Origin: an uncultured Gemmatimonadales bacterium
GTDB lineage: Bacteria > Gemmatimonadota > Gemmatimonadetes > Palauibacterales > Palauibacteraceae
Direction: 5' to 3'
Assembly (NCBI GenBank): GCA_947259585.1
Contig: CAMYMV010000008.1
Coordinates: 112,399-176,398 of the forward strand
DNA: 64,000 nucleotides
Positions 40,773-49,526 of this stretch are shown piece after piece. Under the pieces are notes generated by a model. The model did no database searches, was not told the origin of the DNA, and saw nothing but the letters and a program-made list of their open reading frames with translations. Position numbers and translations under genes: made by a program. Each line of letters opens with the position of its first letter. Position 1 is the first letter of the stretch.

Positions 40773-42145
40773 GCGAGCTCGAGACCTGGATTCTGGGCAA
40801 CGGCGCGTTGGTGAAAGGCGGCTCCCCGGCCGAGGTCGTGCCGCGGGGCGCCGTCGCCTGGACGGGGGATCGGATCTCCGCCGCGGGCGACGAATCGGCA
40901 ATCAGGGCGCGCTTCCCCGACGCGCGCTACCTGGATGGTCGCGGCGGGATCATTCTGCCCGGCCTGGTCAACATCCACCATCACTTCTACTCGGCCCTGG
41001 CAAGGGGTCTCGATCCCGGAGTACCGATGCGAAGCTTCCCGGAGGTGCTGGATCGCCTCTGGTGGCGGCTCGACCGCGCCCTCGACGCCGAATCGGTTCG
41101 GATCTCGGCCCTCCTGTCGGCCGCCGAGTGTGTGCGCCACGGCTGCACCACGGTCTTCGACCACCACGCCTCTCCCTCCTGGATCGAGGGAAGCCTGGAC
41201 GCGATCGCCGAAGGGGCCGGCCAGGCCGGGATATCGGCGCTCCTCTGCTACGAGATCACGGATCGCAACGGATCCGCGGGCGCCGAGGCGGGGATCGAGG
41301 AAAACCTGCGCTTCCTGGCCGAGCGGGCGGACGACACGCGGGTCCGCGGCGTGGTCGGTCTCCACGCCAGCTTCACGCTCCGCGATGAGACGCTGGCCCG
41401 AGTGGCCGAGCAGCGACCGCCCGGGTCCGGCTGCCACATCCACGTCGCCGAGGATCCGGTGGATGTCCAGGCGTCCATCGACGCGTTCGGGGCCGGTCCG
41501 GTAGAGCGGCTCGGGCGCTTCGACCTGCTGGACGAGCGCGCTCTGCTCGCACACGCCATCCACCTCGAGCAAGCGGATTACGAGCGGGCGGCGGAAGCCG
41601 ATGCCGTCCTGATCCACAACCCTGAATCCAACGCGAACAACGGCGTCGGCCGCCTCAACGTGCCGCGGACCGCCGCCCTTGGCTGCACGCTCGGCCTCGG
41701 GACGGACGGCATGTCCTCCTCGATGCTGAGAGCTTTGCGCTTCGCCTTCCTGACGCATCGAGGAGCGACGGGTGATCCCTCCTCGGGCTTCGAGGCGCTG
41801 CCGGAGCTGCTGGCCGCCAACGCGGCCGCGGCGCGACGTTTCTTTGCGGAGCCGCTCCTCGGCCAGCTTGTGGAAGGGGCGCCGGCCGACATCATCGCGG
41901 TCGATTCCCCGCCTCCCACACCGATTTCCGATGAGAACCTGTTCGGGCACCTCGTCTACGGCTCCAGCGAGTCTCCCGTTCGCCACACGGTGGCTAGAGG
42001 CCAGGTCTTGCTCGAGGATTTCCGTCACACCACCCTCGATCCCGAGGAGTTGTCGGCGCGGGCCCGGGAGCTGGCTCCACCGCTGTGGAAGCGTTTTCAC
42101 GCGCTGGACTGGAACACTCCATATCTAGGCCCACCAGAGGGATAG
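40769..42145 (+). CDS. ssnA: SsnA-like aminohydrolase
   Basis: A 458-residue amidohydrolase of the TrzN/ATZ/guanine deaminase group, overlapping the previous gene by ATGA. Metal-site residues: VNIHHHFYSALARG, FDHHASPSW, GCHIHVAED, LAHAIHLEQADY and GLGTDGMSSSML. The segment IHNPESNANNGVGR is the family signature. Related enzymes deaminate purine and triazine rings (for example 8-oxoguanine or guanine). E. coli SsnA is in the same genomic context. A role in removing the 2-amino group of a purine is likely but unproven. Confidence 0.9.
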   Translation: MSELETWILGNGALVKGGSPAEVVPRGAVAWTGDRISAAGDESAIRARFPDARYLDGRGGIILPGLVNIHHHFYSALARGLDPGVPMRSFPEVLDRLWWRLDRALDAESVRISALLSAAECVRHGCTTVFDHHASPSWIEGSLDAIAEGAGQAGISALLCYEITDRNGSAGAEAGIEENLRFLAERADDTRVRGVVGLHASFTLRDETLARVAEQRPPGSGCHIHVAEDPVDVQASIDAFGAGPVERLGRFDLLDERALLAHAIHLEQADYERAAEADAVLIHNPESNANNGVGRLNVPRTAALGCTLGLGTDGMSSSMLRALRFAFLTHRGATGDPSSGFEALPELLAANAAAARRFFAEPLLGQLVEGAPADIIAVDSPPPTPISDENLFGHLVYGSSESPVRHTVARGQVLLEDFRHTTLDPEELSARARELAPPLWKRFHALDWNTPYLGPPEG

Positions 42146-42155
42146 GATATATCAT

Positions 42156-43625
42156 TTGAGCCAGACTATAGACGTCGCCGTGCGGCAGAGGGCGATAGAA
42201 AGGTGCAGGGAGCGGAGGATACTCATCCCCACCTTCGCCCAGATGAGGGATCCCTCCGGCCTGGATCCGTCTCTGGTGGCCGAGTTGGCCGATATCGACA
42301 TGCAGGCCGTGCACCCGCTCAATCTCTTCCGGATCACCTGGCACAACGACCCTGACACCGCCGCCTTCGGTGAGGTCAACTATCTCGAGCTTCCATCCGA
42401 GCTCACCGGTGTCCCCGCCCGCATCGCGGGCCTCATCGGGGAACACTTCCCCACGGGCGCCCACAAGGTGGGAGCCGCCTTCGGTTGCCTCGTGCCCCGT
42501 CTCGTGACCGGCGGATTCGACCCCACGACCAACCGTGCCGTGTGGCCATCCACCGGCAACTACTGCCGGGGCGGCGCGTTCGACAGCGCTTTGCTGGGGT
42601 GCCGGGCGGTGGCGATCCTCCCGGAGGAGATGAGCCGGGAGCGCTTCGACTGGCTGGAAGGCATCGGCGCCGAGATCATTCGCACGCCGGGTAGCGAGAG
42701 CAACGTCAAGGAGATCTTCGACGCCTGCTGGGAGCTGCGACGCTCCGATCCGGACGTCGTGGTCTTCAACCAGTTCGATGAGTTCGGCAACTATCTGTGG
42801 CACCGTGGCGTTACGGGTCCGGCAGCCGAAGCCGTCTTTCGGGCGCTGGCGGGCGAGCGCGATCGCTGCGCCGCTTGGGTCGGCGCGACGGGTTCAGCGG
42901 GTACGCTCGGAAGCGGTGACTGGCTCAAGCGCCAATTCCCCGGCTGCCGCATCACGGCCGCCGAGGCGCTGCAATGCCCCACCCTGCTCCGAGCCGGATT
43001 CGGTGCCCACCGGATCGAGGGGATCGGGGACAAGCACGTCCCCTGGATCCACAACGTGAGGAACACCGACCTCGTGACGGCGATCGATGACGAGGCCGCC
43101 ATGAGCCTCACGCGGCTGTTCAACGAGCCCGCCGGACGTCCGGTGCTCGCCGACTACGGCGTGCCGGACGACGTGATCGCCCAGCTGCCGCTGCTCGGTT
43201 TCTCCAGCATCTGCAACGCGCTCGCCGCCATCAAGACGGCCCGCTACTTCGAGCTCGACGACCGCGACATCCTCCTCACCTCCTTTACCGACTCGGTGGA
43301 GCTCTACCGCACCCGACTCCACGAAATGAGAGCCGAACGTGGCGAGTACACGGAGCGCCAGGCAGTGGCCGATCTCGAGCGCTACCTGCTCGGGGCGACC
43401 ACCGACCACCTCCGTGAGCTGAGCTTCACCGACCGGAAGGCGATCCACAACCTCAAGTACTTCACCTGGGTCGAGCAGCAGGGGAAGACGGTCGAGGACT
43501 TGAACGCCCTCTGGGATCCCGGTTTCTGGGACCAGCTGGCCGATCAGCTCCCCGGGTGGGACGCGGCGATCGAGGCCTTCAACGATGAAACGGGCGTGAC
43601 GTATAGGGGGACGTATGGGGGATAG
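42156..43625 (+). CDS. fold-type II PLP-dependent enzyme in the ygeX position
   Basis: A 489-residue PLP enzyme of the cysteine synthase/threonine synthase fold. It starts at a TTG ten bases after the ssnA stop, behind GAGGGATAGG. The predicted PLP lysine is Lys104 in TGAHKVGAAFG, and the phosphate-binding loop is WPSTGNYCRGGAFDSA. A second glycine-rich site GATGSAGTLGSG follows. In E. coli this position holds YgeX, 2,3-diaminopropionate ammonia-lyase (about 400 residues). This protein is longer and has a different lysine context, so substrate identity is open. It overlaps ygeY by 11 bases. Confidence 0.82.
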   Translation: MSQTIDVAVRQRAIERCRERRILIPTFAQMRDPSGLDPSLVAELADIDMQAVHPLNLFRITWHNDPDTAAFGEVNYLELPSELTGVPARIAGLIGEHFPTGAHKVGAAFGCLVPRLVTGGFDPTTNRAVWPSTGNYCRGGAFDSALLGCRAVAILPEEMSRERFDWLEGIGAEIIRTPGSESNVKEIFDACWELRRSDPDVVVFNQFDEFGNYLWHRGVTGPAAEAVFRALAGERDRCAAWVGATGSAGTLGSGDWLKRQFPGCRITAAEALQCPTLLRAGFGAHRIEGIGDKHVPWIHNVRNTDLVTAIDDEAAMSLTRLFNEPAGRPVLADYGVPDDVIAQLPLLGFSSICNALAAIKTARYFELDDRDILLTSFTDSVELYRTRLHEMRAERGEYTERQAVADLERYLLGATTDHLRELSFTDRKAIHNLKYFTWVEQQGKTVEDLNALWDPGFWDQLADQLPGWDAAIEAFNDETGVTYRGTYGG

Positions 43626-44832
43626 CGTGGGACGAGCGGCGCTGGAGGTTGCGGGGCGGTTCGAGACGGAGGTCGTCCGCTTCCTCCGCGACATGATCGC
43701 CATCCCGGCCGAGAGCCAGCGAGAGGGCGAGCGGTGCGAGCGGGTGCGGCAGGAGTACGAGAAGCTCGGCTTCGACGAGGTCGGCTTCGACCGGCTCGGC
43801 AGCGTGGTCGCGCGGATCGGAGACGGCCCGTTCACGATCCTCATGGACGGCCACATCGACTGTGTCGGCATCGGGGATCGCGACGCCTGGGAGCACGATC
43901 CGTTCGACGGGAAGCTGGAAGACGGCAAGGTGTGGGGCCGGGGAGCGGTCGACGAGCTGCCGGCGATCGCGTGCATGGCCTACGGGGCCGCGATCGCCCG
44001 AAGCCGTGGCCTGCGGGAGAATGTGACGCTCTATCTCACCGCCTCGGTGATGGAGGAAGACTGCGACGGCTACTGCCTTCTTCACCTGATCGAGCAGGAA
44101 GGGATCCGCCCGGACGTCGTCGTGATCGGGGAGCCCACCGATCTCGGCGTCTACCGAGGCCAGCGCGGACGCGTGGAAGCCACGATCACGACCAAGGGAC
44201 GATCCTCGCACGCCGCCCATCCGGAGGAGGGGATCAACGCCCTCTACAAGCTGGCGCCGATCATCTCCGACATCGAGGCGCTGAACGACCGCCTCCCTTC
44301 CGACGATTTCCTCGGCAAGGGCACGGTCGTAGTCTCGAACGTCGAGTGCACGACGGTGTCGTTGAACGCGGTGCCGGACAGCGCCCGAATCAACATCGAC
44401 CGCCGTCTTACGGCCGGCGAGTCGCCCGACGCGGCCCTCGCCGAGCTCCGCGCCCTTCCCCATCTGGGCGATGCGGAGGTCGAACTGCTCCATTACGACG
44501 AGCTGAGCTGGCGTGGAGAGCGCGCCCGCCAGGAGAAGTTCTTTCCGAGCTGGGTGGTTCCCGAGGGACATCCGGCCGTGCGTGGCGTGGCGGAAGCTGT
44601 AGAGGCCGTGCTGGGATCACCCCCGGCCATCTCCCGCTGGTCCTTCTCCACGAACGGCGTGGCGACGATGGGCCGGCACGGCATCCCGACGGTCGGCTTC
44701 GCGCCCGGCCTGGAGGAGCTTTCACACACGACCGGCGAGTGGGTGGCGGTCGAGGACCTCGTGCGGGCGACCGCCGTCTACAGCTTGATCCCGGCCTTCC
44801 TGGCCTCGCTCGAGGAGGAGCTCGTCCTGTGA
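43615..44832 (+). CDS. ygeY: YgeY-like M20 family metallohydrolase
   Basis: A 405-residue zinc amidohydrolase. Zinc ligands and catalytic residues are in ILMDGHIDCVGIGD, WGRGAVDELPAIACM, SVMEEDCDGY and VIGEPTDLGVYRGQRGR. The dimerisation domain includes GRSSHAAHPEEGINALYK, and the last ligand lies in FAPGLEELSHTTGEWV. The order is that of ArgE/DapE relatives and matches the selenium-metabolism-linked YgeY hydrolase. It probably hydrolyses an N-acyl or carbamoyl amino acid made in this pathway. It overlaps the preceding gene by 11 bases and the next by GTGA. Confidence 0.93.
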   Translation: MGDSVGRAALEVAGRFETEVVRFLRDMIAIPAESQREGERCERVRQEYEKLGFDEVGFDRLGSVVARIGDGPFTILMDGHIDCVGIGDRDAWEHDPFDGKLEDGKVWGRGAVDELPAIACMAYGAAIARSRGLRENVTLYLTASVMEEDCDGYCLLHLIEQEGIRPDVVVIGEPTDLGVYRGQRGRVEATITTKGRSSHAAHPEEGINALYKLAPIISDIEALNDRLPSDDFLGKGTVVVSNVECTTVSLNAVPDSARINIDRRLTAGESPDAALAELRALPHLGDAEVELLHYDELSWRGERARQEKFFPSWVVPEGHPAVRGVAEAVEAVLGSPPAISRWSFSTNGVATMGRHGIPTVGFAPGLEELSHTTGEWVAVEDLVRATAVYSLIPAFLASLEEELVL

Positions 44833-45818
44833 GATCGATCGTCATTCCGCCAGAGCTGAAGGGCCGTGACTTCATCTCGACGCAGGACTGGACCGTGGAG
44901 GAGCTCGAGACGCTCTTCATTCTCGCCGAGCGCCTCAAGAGGGCCAAGAAGGCGGGCGAGCGGACGCCGCTTCTCCCCGACAAGACGCTGTACATGATCT
45001 TTTTCGACGCCTCGACCCGGACGAGGAACTCCTTCGAGACCGGGATCACCCAGCTGGGCGGACACGGCATCTATCTCTCCCCGGACCGGATGCAGATCAG
45101 CCACGGAGAGAACGCCAAGGACACGGCCAACGTCCTCTCGAGGTACGGGGACGGAATCGCCATCCGGCACTGCACCTACGGCGAGGGTAACGCATACATC
45201 CGGGACGTCGCGGAGCAAGCCGGGATCCCGGTCCTCAGCATGCAGGACGACTTCTACCATCCCTGCCAGATCCTGGCCGACTACATGACGATCCGGGAAC
45301 GGTTCGCGGACACGCGAGGCCTGAAGATCGGCGTGGCGTGGACGAGCGCTCCCAACTACGTGCGGCCGATCTCCGTGCCGCAAAGCCTCGTTCTGATGAT
45401 GCCGCGCTTCGGCCTGCAGGTGACGCTCGCCTACCCGCCCGAGTTTCGGCTCATGCCGGAGATCGAGGAACAGGCAAGGGCGAACGCGGAGGCCGCAGGA
45501 ACCGAGTTCCGGGTCACGCACACGTTCGAGGAAGCGTTCGAGGACGCGGACATCGTGGTTCCGAAGTCCTGGGGGCCTCTCGTCCACACCCGGGATGCGG
45601 CGGAGGGGCTTCGGCTGATCGAGGAGTATCCCGGCTGGCGGTGCGACGCCGAGCACATCGCCCTCGGCAAGGAACACCTGATCTACATGCACCCGCTGCC
45701 GGCAGACCGCGGCCGAGAGGTCACAGACGAGGTGATCGACGGACCCCACTCGGTCGTCTACGACGAGGCCGAGAACCGGCTTCACGTGCAGAAGGCCCTC
45801 ATGGCGCTGGTGATGTGA
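44829..45818 (+). CDS. ygeW: YgeW-like knotted carbamoyltransferase
   Basis: A 329-residue aspartate/ornithine carbamoyltransferase-family protein with GTG start. The carbamoyl-phosphate motif is FFDASTRTRNSFETG, followed by SPDRMQISHGENAKDTANVL. The second motif is DDFYHPCQILADYMTI, and the C-terminal domain ends with YMHPLPADRGREVTDEV. It is shorter than E. coli YgeW (about 400) mainly at the N-terminus. In purine degradation such an enzyme can run phosphorolytically, turning a carbamoylated amine into carbamoyl phosphate for ATP synthesis. The substrate is not known. Confidence 0.92.
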   Translation: MRSIVIPPELKGRDFISTQDWTVEELETLFILAERLKRAKKAGERTPLLPDKTLYMIFFDASTRTRNSFETGITQLGGHGIYLSPDRMQISHGENAKDTANVLSRYGDGIAIRHCTYGEGNAYIRDVAEQAGIPVLSMQDDFYHPCQILADYMTIRERFADTRGLKIGVAWTSAPNYVRPISVPQSLVLMMPRFGLQVTLAYPPEFRLMPEIEEQARANAEAAGTEFRVTHTFEEAFEDADIVVPKSWGPLVHTRDAAEGLRLIEEYPGWRCDAEHIALGKEHLIYMHPLPADRGREVTDEVIDGPHSVVYDEAENRLHVQKALMALVM

Positions 45819-47053
45819 GCGGCTTCCGGCTCCGCTGCTGCGAGTGCGGGCGGGAGTACGCGGAGAATCCGGAGCTCCTGGTCTGCGAGGCGTGCGCCAC
45901 CCTTCAGACGCCCGGCGGGCCGACGCGCGGAGTGCTCGAGATCCGGCTCGACGAGCTGCCTGGGGAGTGGCCGAAGGCACGGCCCTCGGATACGGACTTC
46001 CTCGCGGCCTTCCTCCCGTTCTCGGATCCCTCCGCGGTGGCGCCGCTCGATGTCGGCGGCACCCCGCTGCTGCCGGCTCCGGGGCTGCGGGAGGCCCTGG
46101 ATCTGCCGCGGCTGTGGGTCAAGGATGACACGCGGAACCCGAGCGGATCAACGAAGGACCGCGCCTCCCTGCTTGTCGTCGCCAAGGCACGAGAGTACGG
46201 CTACGACACGGTGGCCACGGCTTCCACCGGCAACGCCGCTGCGGCGCTGGCCGCGGTCGGAGCCGCCGCCGGCATCCGCGCGGTCGTCTTCGTCCCGGCG
46301 TCGGCTCCGGAGGCCAAGCTGGTTCAGCTCCTCTGCTATGGCGCGGACGTCGTGCGCGTGAAGGGGAGCTACGACGACGCCTTCGACCTGTGTCTGGAGG
46401 CCTGCGACGCCTTCGGCTGGTACAACCGCAACACGGGCCTCAACCCGTTCACGATAGAGGGCAAGAAGACCGCTGCCCTCGAGATCGCGGCTGCTATGTC
46501 GCCCGAGCCGCCCGACGTCGTCCTCGTGCCGACCGGAGATGGAGTGATCCTGGCCGGCGTGGCGAAGGGGTTCGAGGACCTGGTCCCAGCCGGGCTCCTC
46601 GCTCGCATGCCACGACTGGTCGCCGTGCAGCCGGAGGGGTCGGCAGCGATCGTGACCGCCTACCTCGAGGGAGCCAAGAGCGTGACGCCGGTGCCCGACG
46701 CAACCAGCGTGGCCGACAGCCTGACGGTGGGCACGCCACGCAACGCCATCCTCTGTCTGCAGCGGATCCGGGAATCAAACGGCGGCGCCGTGGCCGTATC
46801 TGATCACGATATTCTGGACGCGATCCCGTTCCTGGCTCGCCACACGGGCGTGTTCGCGGAGCCCGCCGGTGCGGCGGCCTTGGCCGGATTGCGTCAGGCT
46901 CTGGAGAAGGGCCTGGTGGAACGCGACGAGCGGATCGTCCTTCTGATCACGGGCACCGGACTCAAGGACGTCCAAGCAGCCAGCCGAACGGTAGAGCGGC
47001 CCGAAGCGGTCCCGCCCGAGCTTGAGGCCGTGGCGCAGCGTTTCGGTCTCTAG
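45815..47053 (+). CDS. threonine synthase-like PLP enzyme with N-terminal zinc ribbon
   Basis: A 412-residue fold-type II PLP enzyme, last gene of the operon, GTG start overlapping the ygeW stop. Residues 7-30 hold CCECGREY ... LVCEACATL, the zinc-ribbon lead of archaeal-type threonine synthases. Lys114 in NPSGSTKDRAS binds PLP, STGNAAAALAAVGAAAG binds its phosphate, and TIEGKKTAALEIA and LITGTGLKD complete the family pattern. Housekeeping threonine synthase is possible, but its place in a coupled catabolic operon argues for a beta-elimination or replacement reaction on a diamino or hydroxy amino acid. It converges with proC, sharing four bases. Confidence 0.85.
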   Translation: MSGFRLRCCECGREYAENPELLVCEACATLQTPGGPTRGVLEIRLDELPGEWPKARPSDTDFLAAFLPFSDPSAVAPLDVGGTPLLPAPGLREALDLPRLWVKDDTRNPSGSTKDRASLLVVAKAREYGYDTVATASTGNAAAALAAVGAAAGIRAVVFVPASAPEAKLVQLLCYGADVVRVKGSYDDAFDLCLEACDAFGWYNRNTGLNPFTIEGKKTAALEIAAAMSPEPPDVVLVPTGDGVILAGVAKGFEDLVPAGLLARMPRLVAVQPEGSAAIVTAYLEGAKSVTPVPDATSVADSLTVGTPRNAILCLQRIRESNGGAVAVSDHDILDAIPFLARHTGVFAEPAGAAALAGLRQALEKGLVERDERIVLLITGTGLKDVQAASRTVERPEAVPPELEAVAQRFGL

Positions 47054-47877
47054 CCCGTCTCTTCGAACAACCCCGCCGCCTTCTCGGCCGAGACCAGGAT
47101 GCCCTTGATCATCGCGGAGCTGAACCCCTGGTGCTCCATCTCGTTGAGGCCGGCGATGGTGCAGCCTCGAGGGGTGGTCACCCGATCGATCTCCGCTTCG
47201 GGATGGCTCTCCGCGTTCAACAGGAGGGAGGCAGCGCCCTTGGCGGTCTGAGCGGCCAGCAGCATCGCTTCTTCCGGGTGGAAGCCGATCTCGATCCCAC
47301 CTTGCGACGCCGCCCGGATCGATCGAAGGAAGAAAGCGATGCCGCAGGCGCAGGTCGCCGTGGCGCTCGTCATCAGCTCCTCATCGATCACCAGCGTCTT
47401 GCCCACCGCGTCGAAGAGCGATGCCGCTTTGTCCAGCGCGTCGGAGCCGGCCTCGCCGGCCAGGCAGGTCATCGACTCGCAGATGCCGATCGCGGTGTTG
47501 GGCATCGCCCTGGCGACCGGAACGGGTGCGCCGATGTGCTCCTGTATGTCCACGATTCTCACATCGGAGACTACCGATATCAGAACGTGCCTTCCGGGAT
47601 CGAGGGCATCCCGGATCTCCTCCAGAAGCGCCAGGAGCTGCTGTGGCTGAACAGCGACGAGTATCGTCTCGGCTCGCCGGACGGCCTCGACGTTGTCGGT
47701 CGTGACGGCGAAGCCCTGCTCTGAGAGGGGCTCGAGCGCCGCGGCGTGGCGCCTCGTGATCGTAATCTGCCCCGGATCGCACTTCCAGGACGCCACCCAG
47801 CCTCTGGCCAGCGCCTGGCCGATGTTGCCGCCGCCCAGGATCGCCACGTGGCTCGCGTTGGACTCATCCATCGTCAT
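47050..47877 (-). CDS. proC: pyrroline-5-carboxylate reductase
   Basis: A 275-residue NAD(P)H-dependent reductase of the ProC family. The Rossmann motif AILGGGNIGQALARGW is at residues 11-26, then ILVAVQPQQLLALLEEI, VARAMPNTAIGI, and the C-terminal helical domain with TTPRGCTIAGLNEMEHQGF, the dimer-interface signature. It makes proline from 1-pyrroline-5-carboxylate, or in catabolic settings reduces related cyclic imines. Close spacing of its end to the purine operon may be coincidence. Its promoter should lie in the repeat-rich region 47878-48100. Confidence 0.92.
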   Translation of the reverse strand: MTMDESNASHVAILGGGNIGQALARGWVASWKCDPGQITITRRHAAALEPLSEQGFAVTTDNVEAVRRAETILVAVQPQQLLALLEEIRDALDPGRHVLISVVSDVRIVDIQEHIGAPVPVARAMPNTAIGICESMTCLAGEAGSDALDKAASLFDAVGKTLVIDEELMTSATATCACGIAFFLRSIRAASQGGIEIGFHPEEAMLLAAQTAKGAASLLLNAESHPEAEIDRVTTPRGCTIAGLNEMEHQGFSSAMIKGILVSAEKAAGLFEETG

Positions 47878-47977
47878 CTCTCGATCATCCTCCCTCTCTG
47901 CTTCCCTCTCTGCCTCGCTGCTCGGTTCGCTCCATGGAACGCTCTACCAAGACCGTCGGTTATCTGACAGCCGATGT

Positions 47978-48096
47978 GGTACCGTATGCGGTGCCACAGT
48001 GGTTCCACATATGGTACCGTGATCGATGGCCGAAGAGCGGCGGTCGAAGAGCGACGGTCCACGATGACGGTTCCGCCCATGCAAATAAAGGGTTCC
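47978..48096. promoter_or_regulatory. helically phased GGTNCC motifs, candidate operator array
   Basis: GGTACC 47978, GGTGCC 47990, GGTTCC 48001 and GGTACC 48013 are spaced 12, 11 and 12 bases apart. Two further GGTTCC at 48069 and 48091 are 22 bases apart and 56 bases (about five turns) from the fourth. All fall on one face of the helix. Longer symmetry exists: GTGGTACC and GGTGCCAC (47976-47997) are imperfect inverted arms, and CCACAGTGG (47994-48002) is a palindrome. The site separates divergent proC and DUF983 genes. Confidence 0.4.
48031..48058. repeat. tandem 14-mer
   Basis: CGAAGAGCGGCGGT is followed at once by CGAAGAGCGACGGT, one difference, inside the proC/DUF983 intergenic region. 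Probably a small duplication. It adds about 2.5 helical turns between the two groups of GGTNCC motifs. Confidence 0.5.
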
Positions 48097-48100
48097 GCCC

Positions 48101-48469
48101 ATGCGCGGTGACGTTCGCGTCATGCTTCGCACGACCTTCCGGCATCGCTGCCCCGCTTGCGGCGAGGGGCCGCTGTTCCGAGGAAGATACGCACTCAACG
48201 AGCGATGTCCTGAATGCGGGCTGGATCTGGAGGGGGAGCACGGCGCGCACTACGGCGGGCCGATTATCCTCGGCTACACGATCAGCGGCCTGGCCGGACT
48301 CGGCGCCTTCGGCCTCCTCTTTTTGCGGTTCGGCTACGCGCCCTGGGTGATCTGGGCTTCGGTCATCGCCGCCGTGATCGCGCTCCTCCTCACCTTCCGG
48401 CACATCAAGGCCCACTGGACCTGGTGGCTGCACTCGGTAGGGGAGCTCCGGAAACCTCCGAGAGCCTGA
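48101..48469 (+). CDS. DUF983 family membrane protein
   Basis: A 122-residue protein with an N-terminal zinc-ribbon-like pattern CPACGEGPLFRGRY followed by CPECGLDLEGEHGAHYGGP, and two transmembrane helices (about 55-75 and 82-100). This matches DUF983, often near cytochrome oxidase or membrane-assembly genes, with no known activity. The ATG at 48101 lies inside the second copy of a 14-base duplication GGTTCCGCCCATGC; the first copy (48069-48082) contains an out-of-frame ATG. An internal ATG at 48122 is an alternative start. Confidence 0.85.
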   Translation: MRGDVRVMLRTTFRHRCPACGEGPLFRGRYALNERCPECGLDLEGEHGAHYGGPIILGYTISGLAGLGAFGLLFLRFGYAPWVIWASVIAAVIALLLTFRHIKAHWTWWLHSVGELRKPPRA

Positions 48470-48528
48470 GGGTTTGGCGTCCCCGGATCGGATACCGGCT
48501 CAGATCACGCCCAACCCGCGCAATCGCT

Positions 48529-49455
48529 CTACGGACCGTCGAACCAGCGGTACTGGTATGCGCCGAGGACCGTATTGTAGTCGGCGCCCTTGCCCGCTCT
48601 CAAGCCCGAGATGAACGCGAACTTGATCGAGTCGTGACTTGAGATCGGAAGAGCAACCGTGAACCCGAGACGCCAGTTGCTGATGCGGGTCTCCTTCTCT
48701 TCGCCGTTTACAGATGTCCTCCCGCCCCGGCCGTAGCCCGCGTCCGCTCCGGCCCAGAACCCCTGACTGAACTCGTACGTCACGTGCGCCTGGAGCGCGC
48801 CGATCGGATTCTGCGACAGCCGATCCCCGCCGAAGAAGTTTGTGTTCTGCGTGAAGAACCAGCCGGCGGCCGCGGCCTCCAGGACCCATCGCGACAGCGT
48901 CTGCGACACGCCCAGCTGCGGACGAAAGACCCACCGGTTCGACCCAAGGTTGAAGAGCCGGTCGGGATCGTACTGACCCAGCGGCACCCATACCTGGAGG
49001 CCTGCTCCGACGATCGTCCCGGGCTTGTAGGCGACGAACTCCTTCCGGCTCAGGGCCGGCGCACCGGTGAACAGGACGGAGAAGCGGACTCTCGGATCGC
49101 CGAATCCGGTGGCCGAGCGCGTGGTGTCCTGGCCCTCCAACACACCTTTCCAATCGCCTCCGGCAACGGGGACGATCGCATCGATCTTGGCCGAGGCCCC
49201 GAACACATTCAGTGTCCGTACGTAGCCGGCGGTTAGGATCACCAGGCGGGCGTCGAGATCCTCGACCAGCACGGCGGGGTCGAGGAGGATGTTTCCGAAA
49301 GAGTAGCCGAAGGCGCCGAGAACGATGTTCATACCGGTCGGCGCCGGCGAGAACAGCCTCGGCTCCAGCTCCTGCGCGCTGGCAGTGGCGTGCGTGAGAG
49401 CGATCGCCGCCAGGGCGATCGCCCCCCGCAGGTTCCGCGAAGATGAAGTCCTCAC
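48529..49455 (-). CDS. MetA-pathway-type outer-membrane channel protein
   Basis: A 308-residue exported protein. The signal peptide ends at ATASAQ, and the mature start, LEPRLFSPAPTGMNIVLGAF, is typical of the transporter family annotated as putative MetA-pathway of phenol degradation. That family comprises barrels carrying hydrophobic or aromatic compounds. The remainder shows alternating strands such as DPRVRFSVLFTGAPAL and FWAGADAGYGRGGRTS. Last gene of the sulfatase/DUF3604 block on the minus strand, 71 bases downstream of the sulfatase, so it may serve uptake of the sulfatase substrate or product. Confidence 0.8.
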   Translation of the reverse strand: MRTSSSRNLRGAIALAAIALTHATASAQELEPRLFSPAPTGMNIVLGAFGYSFGNILLDPAVLVEDLDARLVILTAGYVRTLNVFGASAKIDAIVPVAGGDWKGVLEGQDTTRSATGFGDPRVRFSVLFTGAPALSRKEFVAYKPGTIVGAGLQVWVPLGQYDPDRLFNLGSNRWVFRPQLGVSQTLSRWVLEAAAAGWFFTQNTNFFGGDRLSQNPIGALQAHVTYEFSQGFWAGADAGYGRGGRTSVNGEEKETRISNWRLGFTVALPISSHDSIKFAFISGLRAGKGADYNTVLGAYQYRWFDGP

Positions 49456-49526
49456 CCGAGTACGATGGTTACGACCGGCCCGCCGCGCGAGACCGCCGCC
49501 TCGCGGGGATCGGGCCCGTCCTCAGC

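Noticed and set aside
45815..47053. Plain housekeeping threonine synthase
   Set aside because: The motifs allow it, but translational coupling to ygeW in a catabolic operon makes a pathway-specific role at least as likely, so the call is left as threonine synthase-like.
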